NCBI RefSeq assembly: GCF_003112555.1
Contig: NZ_BEWB01000004.1
Coordinates: 723,822 to 787,821 of the forward strand
DNA length: 64,000 nt
Source of the DNA: Streptomyces coelicoflavus
GTDB taxonomy: Bacteria > Actinomycetota > Actinomycetes > Streptomycetales > Streptomycetaceae
Direction of reading: 5' to 3'
In this document: in pieces, positions 1-8,468 of the stretch
Layout: each line of letters starts with the position of its first letter
Position numbering within the stretch: the first letter of the stretch is position 1
Made by a program: the position numbers and the translations under genes
Notes under the pieces: model-generated
What the model was told of the DNA's origin: nothing
The model's input: the letters and a program-made list of their open reading frames with translations, nothing else
The model's database searches: none

Positions 1-1
1 G

Positions 2-664
2 CACGCCGAGGCCGAGGCGCGGCTGCGGGCCGAGCAGGCGCAGCGGCTGGCCAGGGAGGCCATCGCCCGCGAGATGCACGACGTCCTCGCCCACCGGCTC
101 ACGCTGCTCAGCGTGCACGCGGGCGCCCTGGAGTTCCGGCCCGACGCGCCCCGGGAGGAGGTCGCGCGGGCGGCCGGCGTCATCCGGGAGAGCGCGCACG
201 AGGCCCTCCAGGACCTGCGGGAGATCATCGGCGTCCTGCGGGCGGCGGAACCCGACGACGCGGGCCGCCCCCAGCCGACGCTCGCGGCGCTCGACGCGCT
301 GGTCGCCGAGTCCCGCGAGGCCGGCATGAAGGTCACCCTCGCCGAGCGCGTCCCCGACCCCGGCGCGGTCCCCGCCTCCGTCGGCCGCACCGCGTACCGC
401 ATCGCCCAGGAGGCGCTGACCAACGCGCGCAAGCACGCCCCCGGCACCGAGGTCACCGTCTCGGCCGCCGGAGCACCGGGCGACGGCCTCACCCTGTCGG
501 TGCGCAACGCGCCGCCCCGCGGCGAGGTGCCCCGCGTACCCGGCTCCGGGCAGGGCCTGATCGGGCTGACCGAGCGCGCCACGCTGGCGGGCGGCACCCT
601 GGAGCACGGGCCCACGCCCGAGGGCGGCTTCGAAGTACGGGCGAGGCTGCCGTGGGGGGAGTGA
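2..664 (+). CDS. sensor histidine kinase, NarL type (5' end cut)
   Basis: Only the C-terminal transmitter is inside the window; the frame is open from base 2. The dimerisation/phosphoacceptor helix of the HisKA_3 type is seen as REMHDVLAHRL, with His as the phosphorylated residue, followed by an HATPase_c domain with an N box (EALTNARKHA) and a G box (GQGLIGLTERA). The sensory and any membrane part lies upstream of the window. The response regulator 82 bases downstream on the same strand is the expected partner. The signal sensed cannot be told from this fragment. Confidence 0.93.
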   Translation, partial: HAEAEARLRAEQAQRLAREAIAREMHDVLAHRLTLLSVHAGALEFRPDAPREEVARAAGVIRESAHEALQDLREIIGVLRAAEPDDAGRPQPTLAALDALVAESREAGMKVTLAERVPDPGAVPASVGRTAYRIAQEALTNARKHAPGTEVTVSAAGAPGDGLTLSVRNAPPRGEVPRVPGSGQGLIGLTERATLAGGTLEHGPTPEGGFEVRARLPWGE

Positions 665-745
665 GACGGCGGCCGGCGCCACCGTGGCCCGGGGACGCCG
701 CCGGGGCGGCGAAGCCCGCCCTGGCGGACGTGATTTGGTAGGCCC

Positions 746-1435
746 ATGACACCGATCAGACTGGTCCTCGTCGACGACGACCCGCTCGTGCGGGCCGGGC
801 TGGCCCTCATGCTGGGCGGCGCCGAGGACGTCGAGATCGTCGGGGAGGCGGCCGACGGGGACGAGGTGGGTGCCCTCGTCGAACGCACCCGCCCGGACGT
901 CGTCCTCATGGACATCCGGATGCCGGGTGTGGACGGCCTCACGGCGACCGAACGGCTGCGCGCCCGCGCGGACGCGCCCCAAGTCGTCGTGCTCACCACC
1001 TTCCACGCGGACGAACAGGTGCTGCGCGCCCTGCGCGCCGGCGCCGCCGGGTTCGTCCTCAAGGACACCCCGCCCGCGGAGATCCTCGACGCGGTGCGCA
1101 GGGTCGCGGCCGGCGACCCGGTCCTGTCGCCCGCCGTCACCAGGCGGCTGATGGAGCAGGCGGCCGGTACCGCCCCCGGTACCCGGCAGGCACGGCACGC
1201 ACGCGCGCGGGCACGCGTGGACGCCCTCAACGACCGCGAACGCGAGGTCGCCGTCGCCGTCGGCCGCGGCATGGCCAACGCCGACATCGCGGCCCACCTC
1301 TACATGAGCGTCGCCACGGTCAAGTCCCACGTCTCCCGCATCCTGGCCAGGCTCGACCTCGACAACCGGGTCCAGATCGCCCTGCTGACCTACGACGCGG
1401 GGCTCCTGGACGAGTACCGGGACGACGCGTCCTAG
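746..1435 (+). CDS. response regulator, NarL/LuxR family
   Basis: 229 residues. An N-terminal receiver domain has the acidic pocket (VDDD near residue 10) and the phosphoacceptor Asp56 in VVLMDIRMPG; the conserved Thr/Lys positions are visible in VVLTTF and VLKDTP. A LuxR-type helix-turn-helix follows at about residues 155-215 (LNDREREV, then SVATVKSHVSRIL). It should be phosphorylated by the upstream kinase and act as a cytoplasmic transcription factor. The stop codon TAG lies inside a CTAG that directly borders an insertion-sequence end (see 1436-1490). Confidence 0.95.
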   Translation: MTPIRLVLVDDDPLVRAGLALMLGGAEDVEIVGEAADGDEVGALVERTRPDVVLMDIRMPGVDGLTATERLRARADAPQVVVLTTFHADEQVLRALRAGAAGFVLKDTPPAEILDAVRRVAAGDPVLSPAVTRRLMEQAAGTAPGTRQARHARARARVDALNDREREVAVAVGRGMANADIAAHLYMSVATVKSHVSRILARLDLDNRVQIALLTYDAGLLDEYRDDAS

Positions 1436-1490
1436 GGCGTGTCCGGCGGATCACGCGACCTGCTGACCAGCCCGGCCATGGGTCGGGGGG
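1436..1490 (+). mobile_element. solo IS5-type end (relic)
   Basis: The first 18 bases differ at only two positions from the outer end of the IS at 6147-6857 read on its transposase strand, including the shared core CCGGCGGATCA. Similarity continues through a GACCTxCTGACCAG stretch and an ATGGGTCGGGGG stretch, with about 11 bases missing between them. No transposase follows. The end borders CTAG exactly as the 6857 end does, and that CTAG supplies the stop codon of the response regulator. Probably the remnant of an insertion mostly lost by deletion. Confidence 0.6.
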
Positions 1491-1497
1491 GGCAGCT

Positions 1498-2133
1498 TCA
1501 GCCGAACACAGGGCGATCGCCGCCTGTGCCGGGTTTGTCCACTCCCAGGTCCTCGCCCTCCCATCTGGTGGGGTCCTTGATGATCTCGACGGCAAGAGCG
1601 GCCACGGACTTGCGGGAGACGACCGTGCCCTTGAAGGGTTCGTTCCGGTTCGTGGTCTCGAAGTCGATCTCGTCCTCGTCGGAGAGCCAAGCGGGGCGCA
1701 GGATCGTGTGGTCGAGGCCGGCAGCCGTGACGGTTTCGGCGGCACGACGGTAGGTGTCCAGGACCGGGGCGCCGATCGTCTCCGTGTTCCAGCGGCCGAA
1801 CTCACCAGGTACCTCGTCGTAGATCCCCAGGGCGGTGACGAAGATCAGGCGTCGTACGCCGGCGGTCCGCATGGCGGTGACGATGTGTTCCGCCTGGACG
1901 TCGAGATCGCCGGCCAGGTTCGCGTAAACCACGTCCTGCCCGCGCACCGCCTTGCCGAGTACCTCGGCGTCCAGGACATTGCCTTCGACGACGTGCGCTC
2001 CGGTCGGCACGTACGCGAGACGATCACGGCTGCGCGCCAGCAATGTCAGTTCGACGTCCTCCTTTTCCAGCATTTCCACCGCCCAGCGGGCGATCTGCCC
2101 TCCGGCTCCGAGGATCAAGACCTTGGTTGCCAT
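1498..2133 (-). CDS. atypical SDR, NAD(P)-binding oxidoreductase
   Basis: 211 residues from the ATG at 2133, chosen because an AGGGAG ribosome site lies just upstream and because the protein then begins with the dinucleotide-binding strand and glycine loop (MATKVLILGAGGQIA). The frame stays open upstream but that extension looks non-coding. The size and NmrA-like fold suggest a cytoplasmic reductase or epimerase of unknown substrate. Genes of this type are often neighbours of MmyB-like regulators, as here, and a palindrome about 80 bases upstream (2214-2237) matches one in front of that regulator, so repression by it is likely. Confidence 0.85.
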   Translation of the reverse strand: MATKVLILGAGGQIARWAVEMLEKEDVELTLLARSRDRLAYVPTGAHVVEGNVLDAEVLGKAVRGQDVVYANLAGDLDVQAEHIVTAMRTAGVRRLIFVTALGIYDEVPGEFGRWNTETIGAPVLDTYRRAAETVTAAGLDHTILRPAWLSDEDEIDFETTNRNEPFKGTVVSRKSVAALAVEIIKDPTRWEGEDLGVDKPGTGGDRPVFG

Positions 2134-2213
2134 TCCAGTACACTCCCTACGGGTTTCGGTGCTTTCTTTTGCTACCTGTACGAGCCCGCCGTGACATGGG
2201 GCCGGAGCTTTGG

Positions 2214-2237
2214 GGAGGGTAGGAATTTCTACCCTCC
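2214..2237. promoter_or_regulatory. palindromic operator, probable MmyB-like regulator site
   Basis: Perfect 9-base arms GGAGGGTAG and CTACCCTCC around a GAATTT core. The inner part GGTAG-GAATTT-CTACC resembles the palindrome at 3270-3287. It lies between the SDR gene and the regulator gene, about 80 bases upstream of the SDR start. Confidence 0.6.
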
Positions 2238-2314
2238 TGGACAGGGCCAGCGCGTAAGCGCCGCGTGTCGATTTCTCCGGCGGTCCGGCGGTGTTCATCG
2301 CGGAGGGGGGAATT

Positions 2315-3223
2315 TCAGCGGTCGCTGTGGTGGCGGCGCGTGCTTTTCGGTCTGTCGGGGTGTTCCTCCTGGTCGGCGGCCGGCGTGTGGGTGGCGGCCC
2401 AGGAGGCGAGGAAGGCCAGCGCTTCGTGGCTGGGCGTGCCCGGTTCGGCACTCCAGACGACGAGTTGCTGGTCGGGGTCGCTGACGCAGGCGAGTGTTTC
2501 CCAGTCGAGGGTGAGCTCGCCGACGAGCGGGTGGTCGATCTTCTTCACGCCGGCGGTCTGGGCGGCGACGTTGTGGGCGGCCCACCATCGGCGGAAGTGC
2601 GGGTCCTTTATCGACAGGTCTCCGACGAGTTCGCTCAGGCGGGGGTCGTCGGGGTGGCGTGCGGCTTCCATGCGCAGGAAGGCCACACAGTCCGGCGCCA
2701 TGGCGTGCCAGTTCTTGTAGCGCGCCCTGACCTCGGAGTCGGAGAAGACCAGGCGGGCGTAGTTGCGCTCCTTCGCGGAGAGCTGGGAGAAGTCGGTGAG
2801 GAGGGCTGCCGCGAGGGGGTTCCAGGCGAGGATGTCCATACGGCGGCCCAGGACGATCGCGGGGAAGCCGAGGGCGTCGAGGAGGCGCCGGGTCGGGGGG
2901 CGAACCTTCTGGGTTGCGGGTCGCTGGGGGCGGGGGGCGTCCTTGCCGGCCAGTTCCAGGAGATAGGTCCGCTGGTCGTGGTCGAGACGGAGCACGTCGG
3001 CCAGCTTGGCGAGGACCGGTGCGGACGCCTTGAGGCGGCCCTGCTCCACGCGGGTGTAGTACTGGACGCTGATCGAGGCGAGCTGGGCCACTTCTTCGCG
3101 GCGCAGTCCCGGGACCCGGCGCGGTCGTCCGTCGTCGGTGAACCCCATGTTCTCGGGGATCAACTCGGCTCGTCGCGCCTTGAGGAACTGCCCGAGCTCG
3201 TTGTGGTTCGCGTCCCTGCCCAT
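2315..3223 (-). CDS. MmyB-like XRE-family transcriptional regulator
   Basis: 302 residues. The N-terminal XRE helix-turn-helix (about 10-75) has the family sequence GLRREEVAQLASIS followed by YYTRVEQGR. The C-terminal MmyB domain (about 105-275) has the hallmarks FRRWWAAHNV and HPLVGELTLDWETL. In this family the C-terminal domain is a PAS-like pocket thought to bind a small, possibly fatty-acid-like ligand. It is transcribed toward the SDR gene and away from the hydrolase gene; palindromes on both sides suggest it controls itself, the SDR and perhaps the hydrolases. Confidence 0.92.
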   Translation of the reverse strand: MGRDANHNELGQFLKARRAELIPENMGFTDDGRPRRVPGLRREEVAQLASISVQYYTRVEQGRLKASAPVLAKLADVLRLDHDQRTYLLELAGKDAPRPQRPATQKVRPPTRRLLDALGFPAIVLGRRMDILAWNPLAAALLTDFSQLSAKERNYARLVFSDSEVRARYKNWHAMAPDCVAFLRMEAARHPDDPRLSELVGDLSIKDPHFRRWWAAHNVAAQTAGVKKIDHPLVGELTLDWETLACVSDPDQQLVVWSAEPGTPSHEALAFLASWAATHTPAADQEEHPDRPKSTRRHHSDR

Positions 3224-3269
3224 GCCCCCACAGTAGTGCCGTGATCACCCGAGAAGCGGTTCTTCCGGG

Positions 3270-3287
3270 GGGTAAGGATTCTTACCC
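3270..3287. promoter_or_regulatory. palindromic operator in divergent promoter
   Basis: GGGTAAG-GATT-CTTACCC, perfect 7-base arms, 47 bases upstream of the MmyB-like regulator and 139 bases upstream of the divergent hydrolase. It shares the layout GGGTAxG..CxTACCC with the 2214-2237 palindrome. Confidence 0.6.
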
Positions 3288-3425
3288 TGCACGGCGGTCG
3301 GTGGATGTGTGACGGTGGAATCACCGCAGATCCGATTGCCGTGGAGAAGAGGGTCGGCTGGAGCGCACCATTTCGGCGTCCTGGTAATTCTCGCGGAGCG
3401 ACATCGCTTTTCAGGAGGCTCAGCC

Positions 3426-4358
3426 GTGGAAACCGTTACTTTCAAGAACAAGCACGTGGACGTCGCGGCGAACATCCACTTCCCGCCTGGCTTCGACCCC
3501 GCCCAGAAGTACCCGGCCATCGTCAGTGCCCACCCGGTCGGCAGCTGCAAGGAGCAGACGTCGGGGTCGGTGTACGGCAAGGCGTTCGCCGAGGCGGGCT
3601 TCGTCGTTCTGGCCTTCGACGCCGCTTTCCAGGCCGGCAGCGGCGGCGAGCCCCGCCAGCTGGAGGACGCGACGTGGCGGGTGGAGGACTTCCGCTGCGC
3701 CGCGGACTACCTCGTGACCCTCGACTACGTCGACGAGGACCGGATCGGCGTCTTCGGGATGTGCGCCGGCGGTGGCTACACCTGGGCCGCCGCGATGACC
3801 GAGCGCCGCTTCAAGGCGGTCGCGACAGTCACCGGAGTCAACCTGGGCCGCCTGCTGCGCCAGGGCGACATGTCTCCGGACGCGGCCGTCAAGACACTGG
3901 AGGCCATCGCGGCCCAGCGCACCGCCGAGGCCCGTGGAGGTGAGCAGAGGCTCGACAGTTCCCTGCCGCCGTCGGTGGAGAAGGCCAAGGAGCTCGGCAT
4001 GGTTCCGCCGCTCCACATCGACGTGGCCGAGGCGACCGAGTACTACAAGACCCCTCGGGGCGCCCACCCCAACGGAACCAACCTGTGGTCCTTCTCCTCC
4101 CTCGCGCCCACCGTCTGGTTCGACGCCTCCCACCTCGCGGACAAGCTGCTGACCCAGCCCCTGCTGCTCGTCGTCGGCAACAAGCCGGGTGAGTTCGGCG
4201 CCTACCGGGACGCCTTCGAGGTCTTCGACAAGGCCGCCTCCCAGGACAAGGAACTCCTGGTGATCCCGGACGTCTCCCACTACGACCTCTACGACAAGCC
4301 CGAAGCCGTCGGACCCGCACTCGAAGCACTCATCCCGTTCTTCAACAAGCACCTCTGA
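3426..4358 (+). CDS. alpha/beta hydrolase, YcjY/dienelactone-hydrolase-like
   Basis: 310 residues from the GTG at 3426, seven bases after a strong AGGAGG (3413-3418); the open frame extends upstream to 3309 but lacks a ribosome site. The nucleophile elbow is GMCAGGG, with Cys in place of Ser as in dienelactone-hydrolase-like and YcjY-type proteins. Other family marks are HPVGSCKEQ near the N-terminus and the final VSHYDLYD, with the likely catalytic His. Cytoplasmic, substrate unknown. It is divergent from the MmyB-like regulator and shares its operator region. Confidence 0.85.
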   Translation: METVTFKNKHVDVAANIHFPPGFDPAQKYPAIVSAHPVGSCKEQTSGSVYGKAFAEAGFVVLAFDAAFQAGSGGEPRQLEDATWRVEDFRCAADYLVTLDYVDEDRIGVFGMCAGGGYTWAAAMTERRFKAVATVTGVNLGRLLRQGDMSPDAAVKTLEAIAAQRTAEARGGEQRLDSSLPPSVEKAKELGMVPPLHIDVAEATEYYKTPRGAHPNGTNLWSFSSLAPTVWFDASHLADKLLTQPLLLVVGNKPGEFGAYRDAFEVFDKAASQDKELLVIPDVSHYDLYDKPEAVGPALEALIPFFNKHL

Positions 4359-4361
4359 GCC

Positions 4362-4393
4362 GCCCGTCCCCGCCTTCTTCGACGGGGACGGGC
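4362..4393 (+). terminator. hairpin after hydrolase gene
   Basis: An 11-bp perfect stem (4362-4372 with 4383-4393) and a 10-base loop begin three bases after the stop codon. There is no T-tract, which is usual for high-GC actinobacterial terminators. Confidence 0.6.
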
Positions 4394-4414
4394 GCGCCCG
4401 CAGACGCACTCTCC

Positions 4415-4459
4415 GGCCGGCCCGACCGAGCGGCTTCGCGCCGCTCGGTCGGGCCGGCC
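4415..4459. terminator. 20-bp perfect hairpin
   Basis: 4415-4434 pairs with 4440-4459 without a mismatch, leaving a five-base TTCGC loop. With the hairpin at 4362-4393 this makes a double stem-loop between the two hydrolase genes, so the second one likely has its own start of transcription or depends on readthrough. Confidence 0.6.
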
Positions 4460-4487
4460 CTCGCCGCACGACCATCGGGAGTCACCC

Positions 4488-5387
4488 GTGAGCATGCCTA
4501 CACCCGAGACGATCGCCACGAGCCTGGCCCAAGGGTTCGCCTACACCCGCCGTGTCCCCGTCCTGCGCCGCCCCGACGCGTACGGCCTCGCCTACGAGGA
4601 CGTCACGTTCCCCTCGCAGGACGGCACCCCGCTGGAGGGATGGTTCATCCCCGCCGACTCCGACAAGCTCGTCATCGCCAACCACCCGATGCCGGCCAAC
4701 CGCTACGGCTACCCCGGGCACCTGCCCCAGTACGCGACCCCTTTCGCCGACTTCGAGATCAACTTCCTGCCCGACTACAAGAACCTGCACGACGCCGGCT
4801 ACAACGTCCTCGCCTACGACCTGCGCAACCACGGCCGCAGCGGCGAAGCCAACGGCGGCCTGGTCGGCATCGGCCAGTTCGAATACCGCGACGTCATCGG
4901 CTCGGTGCGCTACGGGCGTGCGCGCATGGGCGTCGACAACACCCGTATCGGCTTCCTCTCCCGTTGCCTGGGGGCGAACTCCACCATCGTCGCGATGTCC
5001 AGGCACCCCGAGGAGTTCGAAGGCGTCCGGGCCCTCGTCGCCGTCCAGCCCGTGTCCCTGCGCGCGCTCGCGGAGACCGCCCTGGCCCAGGTGCCCGGCG
5101 GGATCGGTCTGCTGGAGACGGAACTCAAGAACCTGACCGGCTTCGACCTGGACGAGCTCTCCCCGCTGGAATACGCGAAGGACGTCCGCGTACCCACCCT
5201 CATCGCCCAGGTCCACCAGGACTCCAGCACCCGGCCCGAGGACGTCCAGACCATCTACGACAACCTCGCCGCCGGGGACAAGGAGCTGCACTGGATCGAG
5301 GGGACCACCCGCCGCTTCGACGGCTACAACCACTTCCCCGAGAACCCCGGCCGGATGATCGACTGGTTCGCCACCCACCTCACCTGA
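4488..5387 (+). CDS. alpha/beta hydrolase
   Basis: 299 residues. The GTG at 4488 is six bases after GGGAG; an ATG at 4494 is the alternative. The fold is seen in the strand pattern and in YDLRNHGRSG, the acid-loop region LIAQVHQDS and the C-terminal NHFPENPGRM. The nucleophile position reads SRCLGAN, so a Cys replaces the usual Ser, as in the previous gene, with which it probably works. Cytoplasmic; no signal peptide. Substrate not identifiable. Confidence 0.8.
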   Translation: MSMPTPETIATSLAQGFAYTRRVPVLRRPDAYGLAYEDVTFPSQDGTPLEGWFIPADSDKLVIANHPMPANRYGYPGHLPQYATPFADFEINFLPDYKNLHDAGYNVLAYDLRNHGRSGEANGGLVGIGQFEYRDVIGSVRYGRARMGVDNTRIGFLSRCLGANSTIVAMSRHPEEFEGVRALVAVQPVSLRALAETALAQVPGGIGLLETELKNLTGFDLDELSPLEYAKDVRVPTLIAQVHQDSSTRPEDVQTIYDNLAAGDKELHWIEGTTRRFDGYNHFPENPGRMIDWFATHLT

Positions 5388-5457
5388 TCCTCCCCGGGCC
5401 CGACGCAGGTCCAGGTGGGCCACCGCCGCGTTACGGCCGGGCCCCGGACGGGCACCC

Positions 5458-6093
5458 ATGTGCACCGGCCGCACCCTCCACAGCCGCGAACTCGCCTTCG
5501 ACGCCGAGCACATGCTCGAACGCCTCCGCCTGTTCTTCATCATCCTGCTCGGCGAAACCGTCCTCACCACGGGCCGCGCCATGACCGATGCACCCGTCGA
5601 CCTGCCCAGCGTGCTCGCGACCGCCGGCGTCTATACCGCCCTGGTGTGCCTGTGGGCGGCCTACTTCGGCGGCGGCGAGGACGTCATCACCGACTCCGTC
5701 ACCCACAGCCCCGACCCCGTCCGGTCGGTCCGCCACGGCGTCAACAGCGCCTACCTGGTCCTGGCCGCCCTGGTCGCCCTCGCCGTCGGCAGCGAACTCG
5801 CCATCGCCCACCCCACCGAGCACGGCTCGCTCACCGTCGCACTGCTCCTCTTCGGCGGCCCCGTGCTCTACCTCGCCACCACCGCCTGGTTCTTCGGCAC
5901 CACCACCGGCGGAGCCTGGAAGGAACGCCTCCTCGCCTGCCTCGCCCTCACTGCCGCCGGCGTGGCCGCCGTGTGGCTACCCCCGCTCGCCTCCCTCGCC
6001 CTCCTCGATCTCATCCTCATCACCACCGCCCTCACCCTCATCCGCACCCACCAACACCTGACCGACTCCCTCAAAGCAGCAACCACGGAATGA
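5458..6093 (+). pseudogene. LtrA-family membrane protein, N-terminal half missing
   Basis: 211 residues that match only the second half of low-temperature-requirement A (LtrA) proteins, which are usually near 400 residues. The family signature FDAEHMLERLRLFFIILLGE is at the very start and is followed by four or five hydrophobic segments. The in-frame sequence upstream to 5398 has no start with a ribosome site and resembles the tail of the missing half. The gene ends 54 bases from an IS relic (6147), so an IS-linked deletion is a likely cause. A short membrane protein could still be made from the ATG at 5458. Confidence 0.7.
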
Positions 6094-6146
6094 ACCGCGA
6101 CCAGAGAGCCGCACTCTGCACCGCGCGGTTCGCATGACGCCCCTGG

Positions 6147-6857
6147 AGTCTGTACGGCGGATCACGGGCGGATCCAGAGCCTGACCGCCGCGGCGGTCAC
6201 GGTGCCTTGAAGGACATACGCCCGCTTGTCGTAACGGGTCGCGACGGCGTGGGAGTTCTGAGCCGGTTGATGGTCCGCTCGACCTCGTTGCGGCGCCGGT
6301 AGTGGTCGCGGTCGAAGCGGTCGGCCTGCCGCCTTCTCTGCTTTCCGACGGCGGTTGGCCCGCTGGTCCTTCGGTTCCGGGATCGTGTGCCGGATGCGGG
6401 GTCTTCGCAGGTTGCGGCGGTTTCTGCAGGGGCGTCGTCCTTTTTTCGGGATCCGCGGACGGGCTGTGCGGGCGCCGGCCGCGTGCTGATGGGCCCGGCA
6501 GGACGGCGAGTCGACGCCGACCATCGACCAGTCGATCCGCCCGGCCAGGTCGGCGGCGGCCCGGACCGCGTGCAGGATCCGGTCCCAGGTACCGTCTGCC
6601 GACCAGCGGCGATGCCGTTCATGGACGGTCTTCCACGAGCCATAGCGTTCTGGCAGGTCACGCCACGGGACACCGGTCCGGACCCGAAAGAGGATCCCGT
6701 TGCCCACGGTGCGGTGGTCGTTCCACCGGCCGCCCCGACCGCCCGGAAGTGGCAGATGCGGCTCCAGCAACGACCACTCGCGGTTCGTCAGATCCCCCGA
6801 CCCATGCCCGACCAGCGAACGACTGGTCAGAAGGTCACCTGATCCGCCGGACGGGCC
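6147..6857 (-). mobile_element. degenerate IS5-family element
   Basis: The two ends match at 14 of 18 bases when one is reversed, with the core CGGCGGATCA identical. CTAG lies outside the right end, and CTGG outside the left end is one change from it, consistent with the 4-base target duplication seen in the IS5 group. The element is about 711 bp, shorter than a normal member (near 850 bp), and its transposase is broken. Confidence 0.75.
6162..6836 (-). pseudogene. IS5-family transposase, deleted and frameshifted
   Basis: The N-terminal part is intact (DLTNREW, LFRVRTGVPWRDLPERYG, then the DDE-domain segment VGVDSPSCRAHQHAAG with the first catalytic Asp). The middle of the catalytic domain, which should carry the second Asp, is missing: the sequence jumps to RIRHTIPEPKDQRANRRR. 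The final region alternates between two frames (RRRNEVERTINRL in one, AVATRYDKRAYV in the other). Not functional. Confidence 0.85.
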
Positions 6858-7001
6858 CTAGGGCGCTCCTTCCGGCCCAGGACAGCGGGCCGTTGGCCGA
6901 ACGCCCACGAGACCGCCCAGAGGCCGCTTTCGGCCACGGCTGACTCATGTGCCATACTCAGCGCCGCTCGTAGCACTATCGGACCGGGGGGCCGCAGCCG
7001 C

Positions 7002-7508
7002 ATGCACGCCGTATCTCTGCAAGCCCCTTACCTGGATACGGCCGCGGATCAGCTCTGCTTCTCTCTGGACCTGACCGAACGGCCGGCGCTTGCCGAACGT
7101 GAGGTGTTCGTGGGAGGGCTCGCCGTACGACTCAGGCTGCTCGGCGCGTCCCACCAGGTCTTCGCGGGCCCGGTACGGGAGACCGTGGCGTGCCTGCCGG
7201 AAGCGGTCAGGGGGCTGCCGACGACGCACACCCGGCGGCTGGCGGGGTGGAGTTACGACTTCAGCGCCGTCACGGAACGCCTCGGTCCCGAGGAGTTCAG
7301 CGCCCGGGTCGCGGACGCCCTGAGCCGCGCGGACGCGGCGGAGCACAGCCTGTGCGGGGTCTTCCCCGGGTCTCCGGAAGCGGTGACGGCGGTCGTCGTC
7401 GAGGCCCGCGAGGAGCGGTCCGGCGCGGGACTGGCCTGGCGCACCTGGCACAGCTACCCGCAGGACGGGCACATCGTATCGACGCACAGCCGGCTGGAGG
7501 CTCGATGA
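7002..7508 (+). CDS. DUF2617 family protein
   Basis: 168 residues, cytoplasmic, of a family found almost only in actinomycetes and of unknown function. There is no signal peptide or membrane segment; THTRRLAGWSYDFSA in the middle and the His/Trp-rich end WRTWHSYPQ are conserved in relatives I know. It overlaps the next gene by four bases (ATGA), so it is the first gene of a translationally coupled set: DUF2617, DUF4247 lipoprotein, DUF350, spermidine-synthase-like protein. This gene order is conserved in Streptomyces. Confidence 0.88.
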   Translation: MHAVSLQAPYLDTAADQLCFSLDLTERPALAEREVFVGGLAVRLRLLGASHQVFAGPVRETVACLPEAVRGLPTTHTRRLAGWSYDFSAVTERLGPEEFSARVADALSRADAAEHSLCGVFPGSPEAVTAVVVEAREERSGAGLAWRTWHSYPQDGHIVSTHSRLEAR

Positions 7509-7900
7509 ACAGCGCTCGACTCCTACGCGGGACGGTGGCGGCCGTGCTGGTCACGGTCCTGCTCTCCGCCTGCTCCAGCGACGGGGAGGACGGCGTCCCG
7601 CGCAGCTGGATCGGCAAGACGTACACCACCGGCGGGAGCGGGTGGCTCGACAAGAACAGCTCCCCGGCCAAGGTCGCCGACGCGATCGACGGCCACCGCG
7701 ACGCCCTGGACCGGGCGTCCGGCGGCGGCAAGGAGTTCCTGCGCTACGGCGACGACATGGTGACCGTCTCGCCGTACCGGAGCGGCAGCACGATCGAGAT
7801 CGAGGACTACCGCAACGGCTACCGCCGGCACCACCAGCACCTCACCTACTGGCCCAACCCCAGCAGCTTCCGCGGCGGCGGCCCCGGCTCCGGCAAGTGA
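7505..7900 (+). CDS. DUF4247 lipoprotein
   Basis: 131 residues. Signal peptide with hydrophobic core and lipobox LSAC (lipidated Cys23), so it is anchored outside the membrane. The mature part matches DUF4247 (YGDDMVTVSPY; short acidic/Tyr-rich stretch) and ends in a Gly-rich tail. Start ATG overlaps the previous stop. Function unknown; its place between DUF2617 and DUF350 suggests a membrane-associated complex with the polyamine-synthase-like protein of the same operon. Confidence 0.87.
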   Translation: MNSARLLRGTVAAVLVTVLLSACSSDGEDGVPRSWIGKTYTTGGSGWLDKNSSPAKVADAIDGHRDALDRASGGGKEFLRYGDDMVTVSPYRSGSTIEIEDYRNGYRRHHQHLTYWPNPSSFRGGGPGSGK

Positions 7901-7973
7901 CGCCCGGCGCACTCCGGACCCGACGACGCCTTCCCCAGACGCCTCCACAGTCGCCCTCCAGAAAGGCAACGCA

Positions 7974-8414
7974 GTGACCGAGATCTTCGAGTCGGCCGGG
8001 CAGGCCCTGCTCTACGGGGTCGTGGGCCTCGCCGTGATGGCCGTCGGCTTCGTCGCCCTCGACCTCGTCACACCCGGCAAGCTCTTCCACGTGGTGTGGC
8101 GGGACCGCAACCGCGGCGCCGCCGTGCTCCTCGGCAGCCAGTCCGTCGCGGTCGGGCTGGTCATCATGTCGGCCATCCGGGCCAGCGAGTCCGAAGAAGG
8201 CCTCGGCTACGGCCTGTTCAGCACGCTCCTCTACGGTCTGGCCGGGGTGCTGGTGATGACGCTGGTCGGCATCGTCATCGGCATGCTGACGCCGGGTCAG
8301 ATGGGCGCGGTGGCCCTCGACGACGGCGACGACCGTCGCCCGCATCCCGCCGCCTGGGTCCAGGCCGGCATGTACCTGGGCACCGCCGCCATGGTCGGCG
8401 CGGCCCTCTCCTAG
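7974..8414 (+). CDS. DUF350 integral membrane protein
   Basis: 146 residues from GTG 7974. Four hydrophobic helices (about 10-32, 50-68, 78-100, 122-142) match the DUF350 family, whose members are small inner-membrane proteins of unknown role. LDLVTPGKL between helices 1 and 2 is typical. In the operon it precedes the spermidine-synthase-like membrane protein, a pairing seen in many bacteria. Confidence 0.88.
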   Translation: MTEIFESAGQALLYGVVGLAVMAVGFVALDLVTPGKLFHVVWRDRNRGAAVLLGSQSVAVGLVIMSAIRASESEEGLGYGLFSTLLYGLAGVLVMTLVGIVIGMLTPGQMGAVALDDGDDRRPHPAAWVQAGMYLGTAAMVGAALS

Positions 8415-8468
8415 GAGCACCCCCTCCTAGGAGCACCCCTCCCAGGACCACCCCGAGGACCACCCCCC

